DNA of 64,000 nt from Caldimonas mangrovi (GCF_023721835.1 NZ_JAMKFE010000002.1:62001-126000); one strand, 5' to 3'; counted from the stretch's first letter, positions 35,692 through 45,534 are shown. Notes: generated by a model from the sequence alone, not told the origin. Numbers and translations: made by a program.

Positions 35692-37634
35692 AAATTCGCA
35701 AGGAGCTGTGGTTCGGCCTGGGCTTCATGGCCGTGGTGCTGGTCGCGGTGGCGGCCATGCTGCTCAGCGTCGAGCGCGTCACCAACGGCCATCTCGGCCT
35801 GCTGATGCTGTCGATGGTGGTGGTGGCGATCATGCTCGGCTTCCCGACGGCATTCACGCTGATGGGCATGGGCATGATCTTCACCTGGCTGGCCTACGAC
35901 CGCGACCTCACGCGCACGCTGGACCTGATGGTGCAGGCCGCCTACAAGACGATGGCCAGCGATGTGCTGATCGCCATTCCGTTGTTCGTGTTCATGGGCT
36001 ATCTGGTCGAACGCGCGAATCTGATCGAAAAGCTGTTCAGAAGCCTGCATCTGTCGATGGCACGCGTTCCAGGGTCGCTGGCGGTGGCCACGCTGGTGAC
36101 CTGCGCGGTGTTCGCCACGGCCACCGGCATCGTCGGGGCAGTGGTCACGCTGATGGGCTTGCTCGCGTTGCCGGCCATGCTGCGCGCCGGCTACAGCACG
36201 CCGATCGCGGCCGGCGCGATCACTGCCGGTGGCTGCCTCGGCATCCTGATCCCGCCCTCGGTGCTGCTGATCGTCTACGGTGCCACCGCCGGTGTATCGG
36301 TCGTGCAGCTCTATGCCGGGGCCTTCTTCCCGGGGCTGATGCTGGCGGGGCTGTACGTGCTCTACGTGATCGCGATGGCCAAGTTCAAGCCGCACCTGGC
36401 GCCGCCGCTGTCGGCCGAGTCCCGCCGTGTCGCGCTGCCCGAGCTGACGGCACGGCTGACCCGTGACGGCGGCGAGCACGCGGTGCGGCGCCTGCTGCAT
36501 GCGTTGAAGGGTCGGCGCAACGCCGACGTTCCGCTCGGACACGTGCTGCGGCAGCTGGGCGTGGTGGTGCTGCCTGCGCTGCTGTTCGCGGCGGTCGCCC
36601 TGGCCAGCTACCGCAGCGTGACGGCGCCGCTGGAGGTGGTCGACTACGGGATCGAGCCCATCAGCTTCTCGGCGCCGGGCACCGAGGAGCGAAGCGAGTC
36701 GACCGGACTGCAGGAGCCGCCCGGCGTGGCGGAGCCACCGGGTGCCGACGACGGCAGCCTGCAGGAACCCCCCGGCGCTGCGGAGCTGGCCGAGCCCCCG
36801 GGGGCCGAGCCTGCACCCGCTGAGGGAGTGACCGAGCCGCCGGGCGCCGCCGGCGACGCCGCTGCAGTCGCCGAACCCCGCCCGGTGCCCACCTGGTGGT
36901 GGGCCACTTTCGCCGTGCTGGCGGCCATCGTCGCGATCTTCTACCTGTTCCTCAGCTTCGCGCGGCTGGAGATCTTCAAGATGCTCCTGTCGTCGTTCTT
37001 CCCGCTGCTGATCCTGATCCTGTCCGTGCTCGGCTCCATCGTGTTCGGCTTCGCGACGCCGACCGAGGCCGCGGCCGTCGGTGCCCTCGGCGGTTTCCTG
37101 CTGGCAGCCGCCTACCGGCGGTTGACGTTCTCGGTGGTGAAGGAGTCGGTCTACCTGACCGCCAAGACGTCGGCCATGGTGTGCTGGCTGTTCGTCGGCT
37201 CGGCCATCTTCTCGTCGGCCTTCGCGCTGCTGGGCGGGCAGGACCTGGTGGAGCAGTGGGTGCTGAGCATGAACCTCAGCAAGATCGAGTTCATGGTGCT
37301 GTCGCAGATCCTGATCTTCATCCTCGGCTGGCCGCTGGAGTGGACCGAGATCATCGTGATCTTCATGCCGATCTTCATTCCGCTGCTCGACAACTTCGGC
37401 GTCGATCCGCTGTTCTTCGGGCTGCTGGTGGCCCTGAACCTGCAGACGGCCTTCCTCAGCCCGCCGGTGGCGATGTCGGCTTTCTACCTGAAGGGCGTGG
37501 CGCCGCCGCACGTGACGTTGAACCAGATCTTCGCCGGCATGCTGCCCTTCATGGGGATCCAGATCATCGCGATCGTGCTGCTCTATGTCTTCCCGGGTAT
37601 CGGCCTGTGGCTGCCGCAACTGTTGTACAAGTAA
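35688..37634 (+). CDS. TRAP transporter large permease (DctM family) with EPPG-rich insertion
   Basis: The sodium-coupled translocation subunit, 648 residues against about 430 for a minimal DctM. Conserved parts include LGFPTAFTLMGMGMIFTWLA, IAIPLFVFMGYLVERANLIE, ITAGGCLGILIPPSVLLIVY (repeat 1) and FGFATPTEAAAVGALGGFLL, LNLQTAFLSPPVAMSAFYLK (repeat 2). Between the halves, residues about 323-401 form a hydrophilic Pro/Glu/Gly/Ala segment with five EPPG units, flanked by membrane helices (LGVVVLPALLFAAVALASYR; WWWATFAVLAAIVAIFYLFL). Extended DctM proteins are known in this order; the EPPG repeats look specific to this lineage. Confidence 0.92.
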   Translation: MKIRKELWFGLGFMAVVLVAVAAMLLSVERVTNGHLGLLMLSMVVVAIMLGFPTAFTLMGMGMIFTWLAYDRDLTRTLDLMVQAAYKTMASDVLIAIPLFVFMGYLVERANLIEKLFRSLHLSMARVPGSLAVATLVTCAVFATATGIVGAVVTLMGLLALPAMLRAGYSTPIAAGAITAGGCLGILIPPSVLLIVYGATAGVSVVQLYAGAFFPGLMLAGLYVLYVIAMAKFKPHLAPPLSAESRRVALPELTARLTRDGGEHAVRRLLHALKGRRNADVPLGHVLRQLGVVVLPALLFAAVALASYRSVTAPLEVVDYGIEPISFSAPGTEERSESTGLQEPPGVAEPPGADDGSLQEPPGAAELAEPPGAEPAPAEGVTEPPGAAGDAAAVAEPRPVPTWWWATFAVLAAIVAIFYLFLSFARLEIFKMLLSSFFPLLILILSVLGSIVFGFATPTEAAAVGALGGFLLAAAYRRLTFSVVKESVYLTAKTSAMVCWLFVGSAIFSSAFALLGGQDLVEQWVLSMNLSKIEFMVLSQILIFILGWPLEWTEIIVIFMPIFIPLLDNFGVDPLFFGLLVALNLQTAFLSPPVAMSAFYLKGVAPPHVTLNQIFAGMLPFMGIQIIAIVLLYVFPGIGLWLPQLLYK

Positions 37635-37637
37635 GTC

Positions 37638-38240
37638 ATGCCTGCATTGATCGACTTCTATTTCGATTTCTCGTCGCCGTATTCCTACATCGCCTCGGAA
37701 TGGATCGAAGCACTGGCCGCCCGCCACGGGCGCACGGTACGCTGGCACGCCATCCTGCTCGGCGCGACCTTCCGCGCCGCCGAACTGCGCGCCCCGGTCG
37801 ACCACCCGATCAAGCGCGAGTACGCACTGCGCGACTTCGCCCGCTCGGCACGCGCGGAGGGCGTGCCCTATGCGCAGCCCGCGCGCTTTCCGATCCCGAC
37901 GCAGAACGCCGCGCGCGTGTTCTGGTGGCTGTGCGGCGCCGACGCGTCGCGTTCGACCGCCTGGGCACGGGCCTGTTTTCGTGCCTACTTCGGCCGTGGG
38001 GTGGATCTGTCCGACCCGGCCGCGCTGAAGCGGCTGGCCGAGGAATTCGGCCTCGACCCGCAGGCGGCCGAGACCGTCTGGAACGACCCGCTGTGGAAGG
38101 ACCGCCTGAAGCAGGCCAACGAGGCGGCGATTGCCGCAGGGGTGTTCGGCGCACCGTATTTCATCGTCGACGGCGAACCGTTCTGGGGCAACGACCGCAA
38201 GGCCCAGATGGAACGCTGGCTGGCCCAAGGGCCGTTTTAA
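37638..38240 (+). CDS. 2-hydroxychromene-2-carboxylate isomerase-like, DsbA/kappa-GST fold
   Basis: A 200-residue glutathione-dependent isomerase family member. It opens MPALIDFYFDFSSPYSYIAS, where Ser of FSSPYSY is the usual catalytic/GSH-activating residue, and ends with GVFGAPYFIVDGEPFWGNDR, the cis-Pro loop of the thioredoxin fold. No CxxC is present. It starts four bases after the TRAP permease, so the transported substrate may be aromatic (inference from naphthalene-pathway relatives). The fold is certain; the substrate is not. Confidence 0.87.
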   Translation: MPALIDFYFDFSSPYSYIASEWIEALAARHGRTVRWHAILLGATFRAAELRAPVDHPIKREYALRDFARSARAEGVPYAQPARFPIPTQNAARVFWWLCGADASRSTAWARACFRAYFGRGVDLSDPAALKRLAEEFGLDPQAAETVWNDPLWKDRLKQANEAAIAAGVFGAPYFIVDGEPFWGNDRKAQMERWLAQGPF

Positions 38241-38256
38241 TGTGCAGGAGTTTGCG

Positions 38257-38658
38257 ATGGAACTGAAGAAGGGCTACCGCGCCCTGGTCGACGAAGCGAT
38301 GGCGCAGGTGACGACCTACAGCGTCGAGGAAGCGCGCGCGAAACTCGGCGACACCAGCGTGCAGTTCGTCGACGTGCGCGACGTGCGCGAGCTGGAGCGC
38401 GAGGGCGTGGTGCCGGGCGCGGTGCATGCGCCGCGCGGCATGCTCGAGTTCTGGATCGACCCCGAGTCGCCCTACCACCGGCCGGTGTTCGCCGAAGACA
38501 AGGAGTTCGTGCTGTTCTGCGCGGCCGGTTGGCGCTCGGCGCTGGCGACCAAGACGCTGCAGGACATGGGGCTGCCGCGCGTGGCCCACATCGAAGGGGG
38601 CTTCACGGCCTGGAAAGCCGCCGGGGCGCCGGTCGAGGAAAAACCGAAGAAGGCGTGA
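38257..38658 (+). CDS. Rhodanese-like sulfurtransferase
   Basis: A single-domain rhodanese of 133 residues. The active loop is LFCAAGWRSALAT (persulfide Cys about 88), preceded by VQFVDVRDVRELEREGVVPG and followed by HIEGGFTAWKAAGAPVEE. CAGGAG lies just before the ATG at 38257. It is 16 bases from the isomerase gene and probably cotranscribed. Physiological sulfur acceptors are unknown. Confidence 0.9.
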   Translation: MELKKGYRALVDEAMAQVTTYSVEEARAKLGDTSVQFVDVRDVRELEREGVVPGAVHAPRGMLEFWIDPESPYHRPVFAEDKEFVLFCAAGWRSALATKTLQDMGLPRVAHIEGGFTAWKAAGAPVEEKPKKA

Positions 38659-38662
38659 CGGT

Positions 38663-39526
38663 TCAGGCGGCGGCCGGCACGTAGGTCGCCATGGCTTCAC
38701 CCATGCACACCAGGCGCTCGGGCACCCACTCGGCGTTGAAGCGCATGCAGTCCTTCGGGAACAGCATGACCACGGTCGAGCCGAGCAGGAAGCGTCCCAT
38801 CTCGTCGCCCTGCGCGAAGGCGACTTCCCGATCGTCGTAACGCCATTCGCGCACGCTTTTCGTGCGCGGTGGATTGACGACCCCGTGCCACACGGTGGCC
38901 ATGCTGCCGACGATGGTGGCGCCCACCAGCACCATCACGAAGGGGCCGCGCTCGCCATCGAACACGCACACGACCCGCTCGTTGCGGGCGAACAGCCCCG
39001 GCACGCCGCGCGCCGTGGTCGGGTTCACCGAGAACAGGTCGCCCGGCACGTAGACCATGCGCCGCAGCCGCCCGGCACACGGCATGTGGATGCGGTGATA
39101 GTCCTTGGGGCTGAGGTAAAGCGTGATGAACTCGCCGTCGGTGAACCGGGCCGACAGCGTGGCGTCGCCGCCGACCAGCGTCAGCGCCGAGTAGTCGTGT
39201 CCCTTGGCCTGGAAGATGCGGTCGCGTTCGATGCGGCCGAACTGGCTCACTGCGCCGTCGATCGGGCAGATCAGATCGGCCGCCGCCATCGGGCGCGCTC
39301 CCGGCTTCAGGGGCCGGGTAAAGAACTCGTTGAAGCTGCGGTAGCTTGCCGGGTCGGGGTTCTGCGCTTCCTGCATGTCGACGCCATAGCGCTTGACGAA
39401 CCAGCGGATCGCCGCCGTCGTCACCCGGCCGGCCTCGGCCGATGCGAACCTGCCGGCGAGCGCGGTCAAGGCCTGCTTGGGCAAGAGGTACTGGTGAAGA
39501 ACGGCAAGGCGAGGGGACACGGGCAT
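38663..39526 (-). CDS. psd: Phosphatidylserine decarboxylase proenzyme
   Basis: Makes phosphatidylethanolamine at the inner membrane. The 287-residue proenzyme cleaves itself at the LGST motif (GRFLLGSTVVMLFP) to form the pyruvoyl prosthetic group. Other family residues appear in CPIDGAVSQFGRI, LYLSPKDYHRIHMPCAG and YVPGDLFSVNPTTARGVPGL. The start at 39526 gives the usual N-terminus (RLAVLHQYLLPKQALTALAG); a longer opening to 39841 is not conserved-looking and overlaps the rdgC promoter region. It is convergent with the rhodanese and divergent from rdgC. Confidence 0.95.
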   Translation of the reverse strand: MPVSPRLAVLHQYLLPKQALTALAGRFASAEAGRVTTAAIRWFVKRYGVDMQEAQNPDPASYRSFNEFFTRPLKPGARPMAAADLICPIDGAVSQFGRIERDRIFQAKGHDYSALTLVGGDATLSARFTDGEFITLYLSPKDYHRIHMPCAGRLRRMVYVPGDLFSVNPTTARGVPGLFARNERVVCVFDGERGPFVMVLVGATIVGSMATVWHGVVNPPRTKSVREWRYDDREVAFAQGDEMGRFLLGSTVVMLFPKDCMRFNAEWVPERLVCMGEAMATYVPAAA

Positions 39527-39658
39527 GCAGGGCGTGGAACAAAGACGCAAGTGTAGCGAGCGTGCTTGTCGTCGACGAATGCACGCGCCCGGCATGCGGG
39601 TGTGCGGAGGTGGTCGACCCCGGCACCTAAAATCCGCGCTCTCCAGCTCAGCTTCGCC

Positions 39659-40660
39659 ATGTTCAAGAACGCACTCGTTTTCCGTATCGCCCAGTGGGAC
39701 CGTCCGGCCGTTGCCGACATCGAGGAACGCCTCGCCGGCGCCCGTTTTGCCGAGTGCGGTGCGACCCAGCCCGAATCCGCCGGCTGGGTCGAGCCGCGCG
39801 GCCAGAAGCACGGCGCGCTGGTCGAGAGCATCGGCGGCCAATGGATCCTCAGGCTATGCACCGAGACCAAGTCGGTGCCTGCATCGGCGGTCAAGACCCG
39901 GCTCGAGGAGCAGCTCGACAAGGTCGAGCAGGAAACGGGGCGCCGGCCCAAGGGCAAGCGCGCGAAGGAGCTGAAGGAAGAAATCGTGCGCGACTTGCTG
40001 CCGCGCGCCTTCCCCAAGCGCGGCAACACCACGGTGTGGATCAACCCGGCGGCCGGCTTCGTGGTGGTCGACGCATCCAGCATCAAGAAGGCCGACGCCA
40101 TCGTCAGCCGGCTGGTTGAGCTGTTGGGCGGCGGCCTTTCCTTGAGCTTCCTGCAGAGCGAGATCTCGCCGGCCGTGGCGATGTCGGGCTGGCTGAAGAG
40201 CAAGGAGGCGCCCGCCGGCTTCACGATCGACCGTGACTGCGAACTCAAGCAGCCCGACAGCGAGAAGGCCACGGTGCGCTATGCCCGCCACACGCTGGAC
40301 ATCGACGAGGTCGGCCAGCACATCGAGCAGGGCAAGGTGCCGACGCAGGTGGCGATGACCTGGGACAGCCGGGTGTCCTTCGTGCTGACCGAGTCGCTGG
40401 CCATCAAGAAGATCAAGCTGCTCGACGTCGTGCTCGAGGGCGCGAGCTCGGCCACCCGGGACGACGGCGGCTTCGATGCCGACGTGGCGTTGATGACGGG
40501 CGAGCTGGGCAAGCTGATTCCCGATCTGATCGACGCCCTGGGCGGTGAACTCGACCGCGAGAAGTTCTACAAGAGTGCGGGCAGCGCAGTGCCTGCCGAT
40601 GCCGGCGGCCCCGCGGCCGAAGACAACACGCCCCCGTGGGAGCTGCCTGCAGCCGCCTGA
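39659..40660 (+). CDS. rdgC: Recombination-associated protein RdgC
   Basis: A ring-shaped DNA-binding protein that restrains RecA, nucleoid-associated; 333 residues. It opens MFKNALVFRIAQWDRPAVAD and includes GWVEPRGQKHGALVESIGGQ, RAFPKRGNTTVWINPAAGFV and LSFLQSEISPAVAMSGWL, all typical of RdgC. The C-terminal about 35 residues are Ala/Pro-rich. It shares a 132-base divergent region with psd. Confidence 0.95.
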   Translation: MFKNALVFRIAQWDRPAVADIEERLAGARFAECGATQPESAGWVEPRGQKHGALVESIGGQWILRLCTETKSVPASAVKTRLEEQLDKVEQETGRRPKGKRAKELKEEIVRDLLPRAFPKRGNTTVWINPAAGFVVVDASSIKKADAIVSRLVELLGGGLSLSFLQSEISPAVAMSGWLKSKEAPAGFTIDRDCELKQPDSEKATVRYARHTLDIDEVGQHIEQGKVPTQVAMTWDSRVSFVLTESLAIKKIKLLDVVLEGASSATRDDGGFDADVALMTGELGKLIPDLIDALGGELDREKFYKSAGSAVPADAGGPAAEDNTPPWELPAAA

Positions 40661-40777
40661 ATGCCGCGGCTGGGGTGGGGAGCCGGGGCGGGGCATCCAC
40701 ATCGTGTTTCAAAGGGGGGCCGAAACAGCGGTACGCTGTCGGGCCCCGCCATCCCTCTCTGATATTTCCTCCTGCCC

Positions 40778-41467
40778 ATGTTTGGACGACCCAAGCCCGT
40801 CGTGCTCGACCGTTATGGCTCGCGACGCTCACGTGCCGTGCTGCCGCGCTGGCTGCTGTTGCTGTTGCTCGGTGCCGGCCTCGGTGTCGGCGCCGTGATG
40901 TACGTCCAGGAGCGTGTGCTGCCGCCGCGTCTGTCGGTTGCCGAGTCGGCGCTGCTGCGGCAGTCCTTCGAACAGGCCGATGCCGAGCGGCTGCGCCTGC
41001 AAGGCGAACTGGGCAAAACCGGCGAGCAGCTGAAATCGGCCCTGGCCGACAAGGACCAGCTGACCCGCGAACTCACCGCCAGCCGCGACACGGTCGAGCG
41101 CCTGCGTGAGGACGTCGGCGCGCTGGTGGCGTCGCTGCCGCCCGACCCGCGGGGCAGCGCGGTGGCCGTGCGCGCCGCCCGTTTCGAACTCGACGGCAAC
41201 GCGCTTGTTTACGACGTGGTGCTGTCGCGCGACCGCGCCGCGCAGCCTTTCCGGGGCGTGCTGCAGTTTGTCGTCGCCGGCACGCCGGCCGACGGCCCCG
41301 AGCGGACCCTCAAACTGGACCCGGTGCCGATCTCGGTGGGCCGCTATGAAAGCGTGCGCGGCAGCCTGCCGCTACCGGACGGGTTCCGCCCGCGCCAGAC
41401 CACCGTGCAGGTGCTCGACCGGCCGGGGGGCAAGCTCTCGGGCATGCGCGTGCTGTACGTCAAGTAG
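40778..41467 (+). CDS. Membrane-anchored coiled-coil protein (DUF6776-like)
   Basis: A 229-residue protein with a basic N-terminus, one membrane helix (PRWLLLLLLGAGLGVGAVMY, about 24-44), a coiled coil (about 58-112, Leu/Gln/Glu-rich heptads) and a C-terminal beta-rich domain (VRAARFELDGNALVYDVVLS ... TTVQVLDRPGGKLSGMRVLY). The topology predicts a periplasmic C-terminus. The type is widespread in Burkholderiales without known function; the DUF number is recalled rather than searched. Confidence 0.78.
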   Translation: MFGRPKPVVLDRYGSRRSRAVLPRWLLLLLLGAGLGVGAVMYVQERVLPPRLSVAESALLRQSFEQADAERLRLQGELGKTGEQLKSALADKDQLTRELTASRDTVERLREDVGALVASLPPDPRGSAVAVRAARFELDGNALVYDVVLSRDRAAQPFRGVLQFVVAGTPADGPERTLKLDPVPISVGRYESVRGSLPLPDGFRPRQTTVQVLDRPGGKLSGMRVLYVK

Positions 41468-41476
41468 CCGCTGACA

Positions 41477-41902
41477 CTACCGGTCGTAGAGCGTCTCCAG
41501 CGACCGGAATCCCTTGACCTCGATCGGGTTGCCCGACGGGTCGAGGAAAAACATCGTCCACTGCTCGCCCGGCTGCCCTTCGAAGCGCGCTTGCGGCTCC
41601 ACCACGAAGGCCGTGCCGGCGTCGCGCAGCCGTTGCGCCAGCGCTTGCCAGTCGGGCAGCTCGAGCACCACGCCGAGGTGCGGCATCGGCACCAGGTGGC
41701 CACCGACGCGGCCGGTGTTCGCGGTGGCGAACGGCTCACCCAGGTGCAGCGAGATCTGGTGCCCGAAAAAATCGAAGTCGACCCAGCTGTCGGTGCTGCG
41801 GCCTTCGCGGCAACCGAGCACGCGGCCGTAGAACTCGCGTGCGCCTTCGAGGTCGCGCACGTGGTAGGCGAGGTGGAAGAGGCTTTTCATGGTGCGGTTC
41901 AT
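41477..41902 (-). CDS. VOC-family (glyoxalase/dioxygenase fold) protein
   Basis: A 141-residue single VOC module. Likely metal ligands are His in LFHLAYHVRDLEGAREFYGR, His in MPHLGVVLELPDW and Glu in DPSGNPIEVKGF. The start at 41902 abuts the AraC stop; ATG 41890 (MKSLFHLAYHV) is an equal alternative. It is transcribed after the AraC gene, probably as one unit. The substrate is unknown. Confidence 0.87.
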   Translation of the reverse strand: MNRTMKSLFHLAYHVRDLEGAREFYGRVLGCREGRSTDSWVDFDFFGHQISLHLGEPFATANTGRVGGHLVPMPHLGVVLELPDWQALAQRLRDAGTAFVVEPQARFEGQPGEQWTMFFLDPSGNPIEVKGFRSLETLYDR

Positions 41903-41903
41903 G

Positions 41904-42938
41904 TTACGCCGCCGCGTCGGTCTGCGCTCTGAATGCGGTCGGCGACAGGCCCGTCCACGCCTTGAAGGCCCGGGAAAAGCTTTTCTCGTTGGAAAAACCG
42001 GCCGCCAGTGCGATCTGCTTGATCGGCCGCGCCGTGCGACGCAACTGGTCGATCGCCTGCTCGCGGCGCACCTCGTCCTTCAGCGCCTGCAGCGCCACGC
42101 CTTCGTCGCGCAATTGCCGGTGCAAGGTGCGTGCCGACAGGTGCAGCGCATCGGCCAGCGCCGGGGCGCTGCGCAGTTCGGCGCCCCGGTCGTGCAGCAG
42201 CTCGCGCACCCGCTCGGCGAGCAGCCGGTCGCGCCGATAGGGCAGCACGATCAACCGGACCGCGTGCTGCAGCATGGCCTGCAGCGCCCGTTCATCCCGC
42301 CGCTGCGGCAGGGCCAGGTAGCGGGCGTCGAAGGACAGGGCGGCCTGCGGCGCCCCGAAACGCACCGGGCCGGGAAACAGGCGGGGGTAGACGTCGGCAT
42401 GCGGCGGGCGGCCGAACGGAAAGACGGTTTCCACCAGGGATATGCGCGAATCGACCACCCACGAGGCATAGCCGTGCAGGTTGCGCAAGCTGGTCAGCAA
42501 GCAGAGCTCGCGCATGGCACCCAACTCGCGGCGCTCGTCGATCTGCACCCGCGCCACCCCGCTTTGCACGCCGAGCCGGAACACGATGTCGTCGGTCAGC
42601 AAGGCATGGTGACGGCACCAGCGCTTCAGTGCGACGCCCAGCGTGGGTGCGGTCAGCGAGGCCCGGCTGAGCAGCCCGTAGCTGCCCCAGGGCAGCCGGC
42701 GCGAGAACCAGCCGAGGGCCTCGTCGTCGAGCTGCTGCATGGCCAGGCGCGAAAAGGCCTCCATCTGGGCGGCCGTGATGCGCGTTCCAGGCCGGCGCAG
42801 CATCGGTGGCGTGATTTGTGCCTGCTTCAGTGCCGCTGACGGATCGACGCCGTAGCGTTCGTAGGCCAGCAGCATGGCGTGGATGAAGGCAATCGGGGTG
42901 GCGGCGGAAGGGTGGCTCGGGCGGTCGGCGCTGGTCAC
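41904..42938 (-). CDS. AraC-family regulator (OruR/ArgR-like sensor type)
   Basis: A 344-residue regulator. The N-terminal 200 residues resemble the arabinose-binding-like domain of OruR-type AraC proteins (ITAAQMEAFSRLAMQQLDDE ... LRNLHGYASWVVDSRISLVE). The C-terminus has the two AraC helix-turn-helix units (APALADALHLSARTLHRQLR; PIKQIALAAGFSNEKSFSRA). It is divergent from liuB with 137 bases between starts, so it is a candidate second regulator of the liuBCDE genes. No LiuR-type palindrome is seen in that gap. Confidence 0.88.
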   Translation of the reverse strand: MTSADRPSHPSAATPIAFIHAMLLAYERYGVDPSAALKQAQITPPMLRRPGTRITAAQMEAFSRLAMQQLDDEALGWFSRRLPWGSYGLLSRASLTAPTLGVALKRWCRHHALLTDDIVFRLGVQSGVARVQIDERRELGAMRELCLLTSLRNLHGYASWVVDSRISLVETVFPFGRPPHADVYPRLFPGPVRFGAPQAALSFDARYLALPQRRDERALQAMLQHAVRLIVLPYRRDRLLAERVRELLHDRGAELRSAPALADALHLSARTLHRQLRDEGVALQALKDEVRREQAIDQLRRTARPIKQIALAAGFSNEKSFSRAFKAWTGLSPTAFRAQTDAAA

Positions 42939-43075
42939 CTCGCAAGTGTCGTAGCCGTTGGCGCGATTTGCAACCTTGTTGACTCCCTATGTGGCCTGGG
43001 GCTGCCTACCCTTGCCGGTTTACAGCTGCGCCCGTCGTCACGACACTGTGCGGGCCGCACGCAGGAGACCGCCCC

Positions 43076-44683
43076 ATGCCGACGCTCGAATCCCGCCTCA
43101 ACCCGCGCAGCGAGGACTTCCGCCGCAATGCCGACGCGATGCGTGCGCTGGTCGACGATCTCAATGCCCGGCTGGAGCGTATCGCCCAGGGCGGCGGCGA
43201 GGCCGCCCGCGCCAAACACCTCGGGCGCGGCAAGCTGCTCCCGCGCGAGCGCGTCGAGATGCTGCTCGACCCCGGCACGCCGTTCCTCGAGATTGCGCCG
43301 CTGGCCGCGCTGGGCATGTACAACAACGATGCGCCGGGCGCCGGCTTGATCGCGGGCATCGGCCGTGTGGCGGGCGTCGAATGCGTGATCGTCTGCAATG
43401 ACGCCACCGTCAAGGGCGGCACCTACTACCCGATGACGGTCAAGAAACATCTGCGGGCGCAGGAGATCGCCGAAGCCAACCGCCTGCCATGCCTCTACCT
43501 GGTCGACTCGGGCGGCGCGAACCTGCCCAACCAGGACGAGGTCTTTCCCGATCGCGACCATTTCGGCCGCATCTTCTACAACCAGGCCCACATGAGCTCG
43601 CAGGGCATTCCGCAGATTGCCGTGGTGATGGGCTCCTGCACCGCCGGCGGTGCCTACGTGCCGGCAATGAGCGACGAAACCATCATCGTCAAGAACCAGG
43701 GCACCATCTTCCTCGGCGGCCCACCGTTGGTGAAGGCTGCCACCGGTGAGGTGGTCAGCGCCGAAGACCTGGGTGGCGGCGACGTGCACACGCGACTGTC
43801 CGGCGTGGCCGATCATCTTGCCGACAACGACCTGCACGCGCTGGCCATCGCGCGGGCATCGGTCGGCCGGCTCAACTGGCGCAAGACGGTGCCCGTGTCC
43901 TGCACCGCGCCGCGCGAGCCGAAATACGCACCCGAGGAACTGCACGGCGTGATCCCGACCGACACGCGCAAGCCCTTCGATGTGCGCGAGGTGATCGCGC
44001 GTATCGTCGACGCCAGCGAATTCGACGAGTTCAAGGCTCGCTATGGGCAGACGCTGGTGACCGGCTTCGCGCACATCGACGGCATGCCGGTCGGCATCGT
44101 CGCAAACAACGGCATCCTGTTTTCCGAAAGCGCCAACAAGGGCGCGCACTTCATCGAGCTGTGCTGCCAGCGCAAGGTGCCGCTGGTGTTCCTGCAGAAC
44201 ATCACCGGCTTCATGGTGGGCCGCAAGTACGAAAACGAAGGCATCGCGCGCGCCGGCGCGAAGATGGTCACTGCGGTCGCCTGTGCGCAGGTGCCCAAGT
44301 TCACGGTGATCATCGGCGGCAGCTTCGGCGCCGGCAACTACGGCATGTGCGGCCGCGCTTACAGCCCGCGGCTGCTGTGGATGTGGCCCAACGCCCGCAT
44401 CAGCGTGATGGGCGGCGAGCAGGCGGCCAGCGTGCTGGCGACCGTGAAGCGCGACGGCATCGAGGCCAGGGGCGGACAGTGGAGCGCCGACGACGAAGAA
44501 GCCTTCAAGGCGCCGATCCGCCAGCAGTACGAGGACCAGGGGCATCCGTACTACGCATCGGCGCGCTTGTGGGACGACGGCGTGATCGACCCGGCCGACA
44601 CGCGGCGCGTGCTCGCGCTGGCCTTGAGCGCAAGCCTCAATGCCCCCATTCCCGACGCCAGATTCGGCGTCTTCAGGATGTGA
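43076..44683 (+). CDS. liuB: Methylcrotonyl-CoA carboxylase beta (carboxyltransferase) subunit LiuB
   Basis: Transfers carboxyl from biotin to 3-methylcrotonyl-CoA. The 535-residue length matches the family. Two crotonase-like halves are visible: [60 protein letters not shown] in the first, and [60 protein letters not shown] in the second. GCAGGAGA precedes the ATG at 43076. It forms the holoenzyme with LiuD encoded downstream. Confidence 0.95.
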   Translation: MPTLESRLNPRSEDFRRNADAMRALVDDLNARLERIAQGGGEAARAKHLGRGKLLPRERVEMLLDPGTPFLEIAPLAALGMYNNDAPGAGLIAGIGRVAGVECVIVCNDATVKGGTYYPMTVKKHLRAQEIAEANRLPCLYLVDSGGANLPNQDEVFPDRDHFGRIFYNQAHMSSQGIPQIAVVMGSCTAGGAYVPAMSDETIIVKNQGTIFLGGPPLVKAATGEVVSAEDLGGGDVHTRLSGVADHLADNDLHALAIARASVGRLNWRKTVPVSCTAPREPKYAPEELHGVIPTDTRKPFDVREVIARIVDASEFDEFKARYGQTLVTGFAHIDGMPVGIVANNGILFSESANKGAHFIELCCQRKVPLVFLQNITGFMVGRKYENEGIARAGAKMVTAVACAQVPKFTVIIGGSFGAGNYGMCGRAYSPRLLWMWPNARISVMGGEQAASVLATVKRDGIEARGGQWSADDEEAFKAPIRQQYEDQGHPYYASARLWDDGVIDPADTRRVLALALSASLNAPIPDARFGVFRM

Positions 44684-44741
44684 CGACCCAGCCCCTGCGC
44701 GTGCGGTCTGACCCATCCGAGGAACCGTGAGGACAACCGAG

Positions 44742-45524
44742 ATGCCGAACCAACTGGATATTTGCGTTGAAGGTGCGATCGCCCGTGTTTTCCTGAACCG
44801 TCCGGAAGTGCGCAATGCCTTCGACGACGCCACCATCGCCGAGCTGACGAAGGCGTTCACCGCATTGGGCAACGAGGCAGGCGTGCGCGTCATCGTGCTC
44901 GGCGCGCACGGCAAGGCCTTCAGTGCGGGCGCCGACCTGAACTGGATGCGCGCGATGGCGGGCTACACCTGGGAGCAGAACCACGCCGACGCGTCGCGCC
45001 TGGCCGACATGTTGTGGGCGATCTACAGCTGCCCGGTGCCCGTGATCGCGCGCATCCACGGCGACTGCTATGCCGGCGGCGTGGGGCTGGCCGCGGCGTG
45101 CGACATCGTGGTGGCGAGCGAGGGCGTGCACTTCTGCCTGTCGGAGGCCAAGCTCGGCCTGTTGCCGGGCACCATCAGCCCGTATGTGATCCGGGCGATG
45201 GGCGAGCAGGCGGCGCGTCGCTACTTCGTCACAGCCGAGCGCTTCAGCGCCGCCGAGGCCCACCGCATCGGCTTCGTGCACGAGCTGTGCGCGGCCGAAC
45301 TGCTCGACGCCAGGGTCGACGAACTGGCGCGGGCCGCCGCCGCCAACGGCCCGCAGGCCGTGCAGGCCTGCAAGCGGCTGGTGCAGGACATGGCCGGCCG
45401 GCCGATCACAACGGAGTTGCGCGACGACACCGCACGGCGCATCGCCGACATCCGCGCCAGCGACGAAGGACGCGAGGGGGTGCGCGCCTTCCTCGAAAAA
45501 CGCACGCCGGGCTGGACGGCCTGA
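44742..45524 (+). CDS. liuC: 3-methylglutaconyl-CoA hydratase LiuC (enoyl-CoA hydratase family)
   Basis: A 260-residue crotonase-fold enzyme. The oxyanion-hole segments are AHGKAFSAGADLNWMRAM and IHGDCYAGGVGLAAACDIVV, with catalytic acidic residues in CLSEAKLGLLPGTISPYVIR. The ATG at 44742 has GAGGA nine bases upstream; a GTG at 44727 is possible. The subfamily is assigned from its place between liuB and liuD. Its stop is followed at once by AAGGAG and the first copy of the liuD start. Confidence 0.92.
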   Translation: MPNQLDICVEGAIARVFLNRPEVRNAFDDATIAELTKAFTALGNEAGVRVIVLGAHGKAFSAGADLNWMRAMAGYTWEQNHADASRLADMLWAIYSCPVPVIARIHGDCYAGGVGLAAACDIVVASEGVHFCLSEAKLGLLPGTISPYVIRAMGEQAARRYFVTAERFSAAEAHRIGFVHELCAAELLDARVDELARAAAANGPQAVQACKRLVQDMAGRPITTELRDDTARRIADIRASDEGREGVRAFLEKRTPGWTA

Positions 45525-45534
45525 AGGAGCATCG

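Noticed and set aside
35520-38228. 902-codon minus-strand open frame opposite the TRAP permeases
   Set aside because: Composition is dominated by His, Gln, Arg and Gly, and it is antisense to conserved membrane protein genes.
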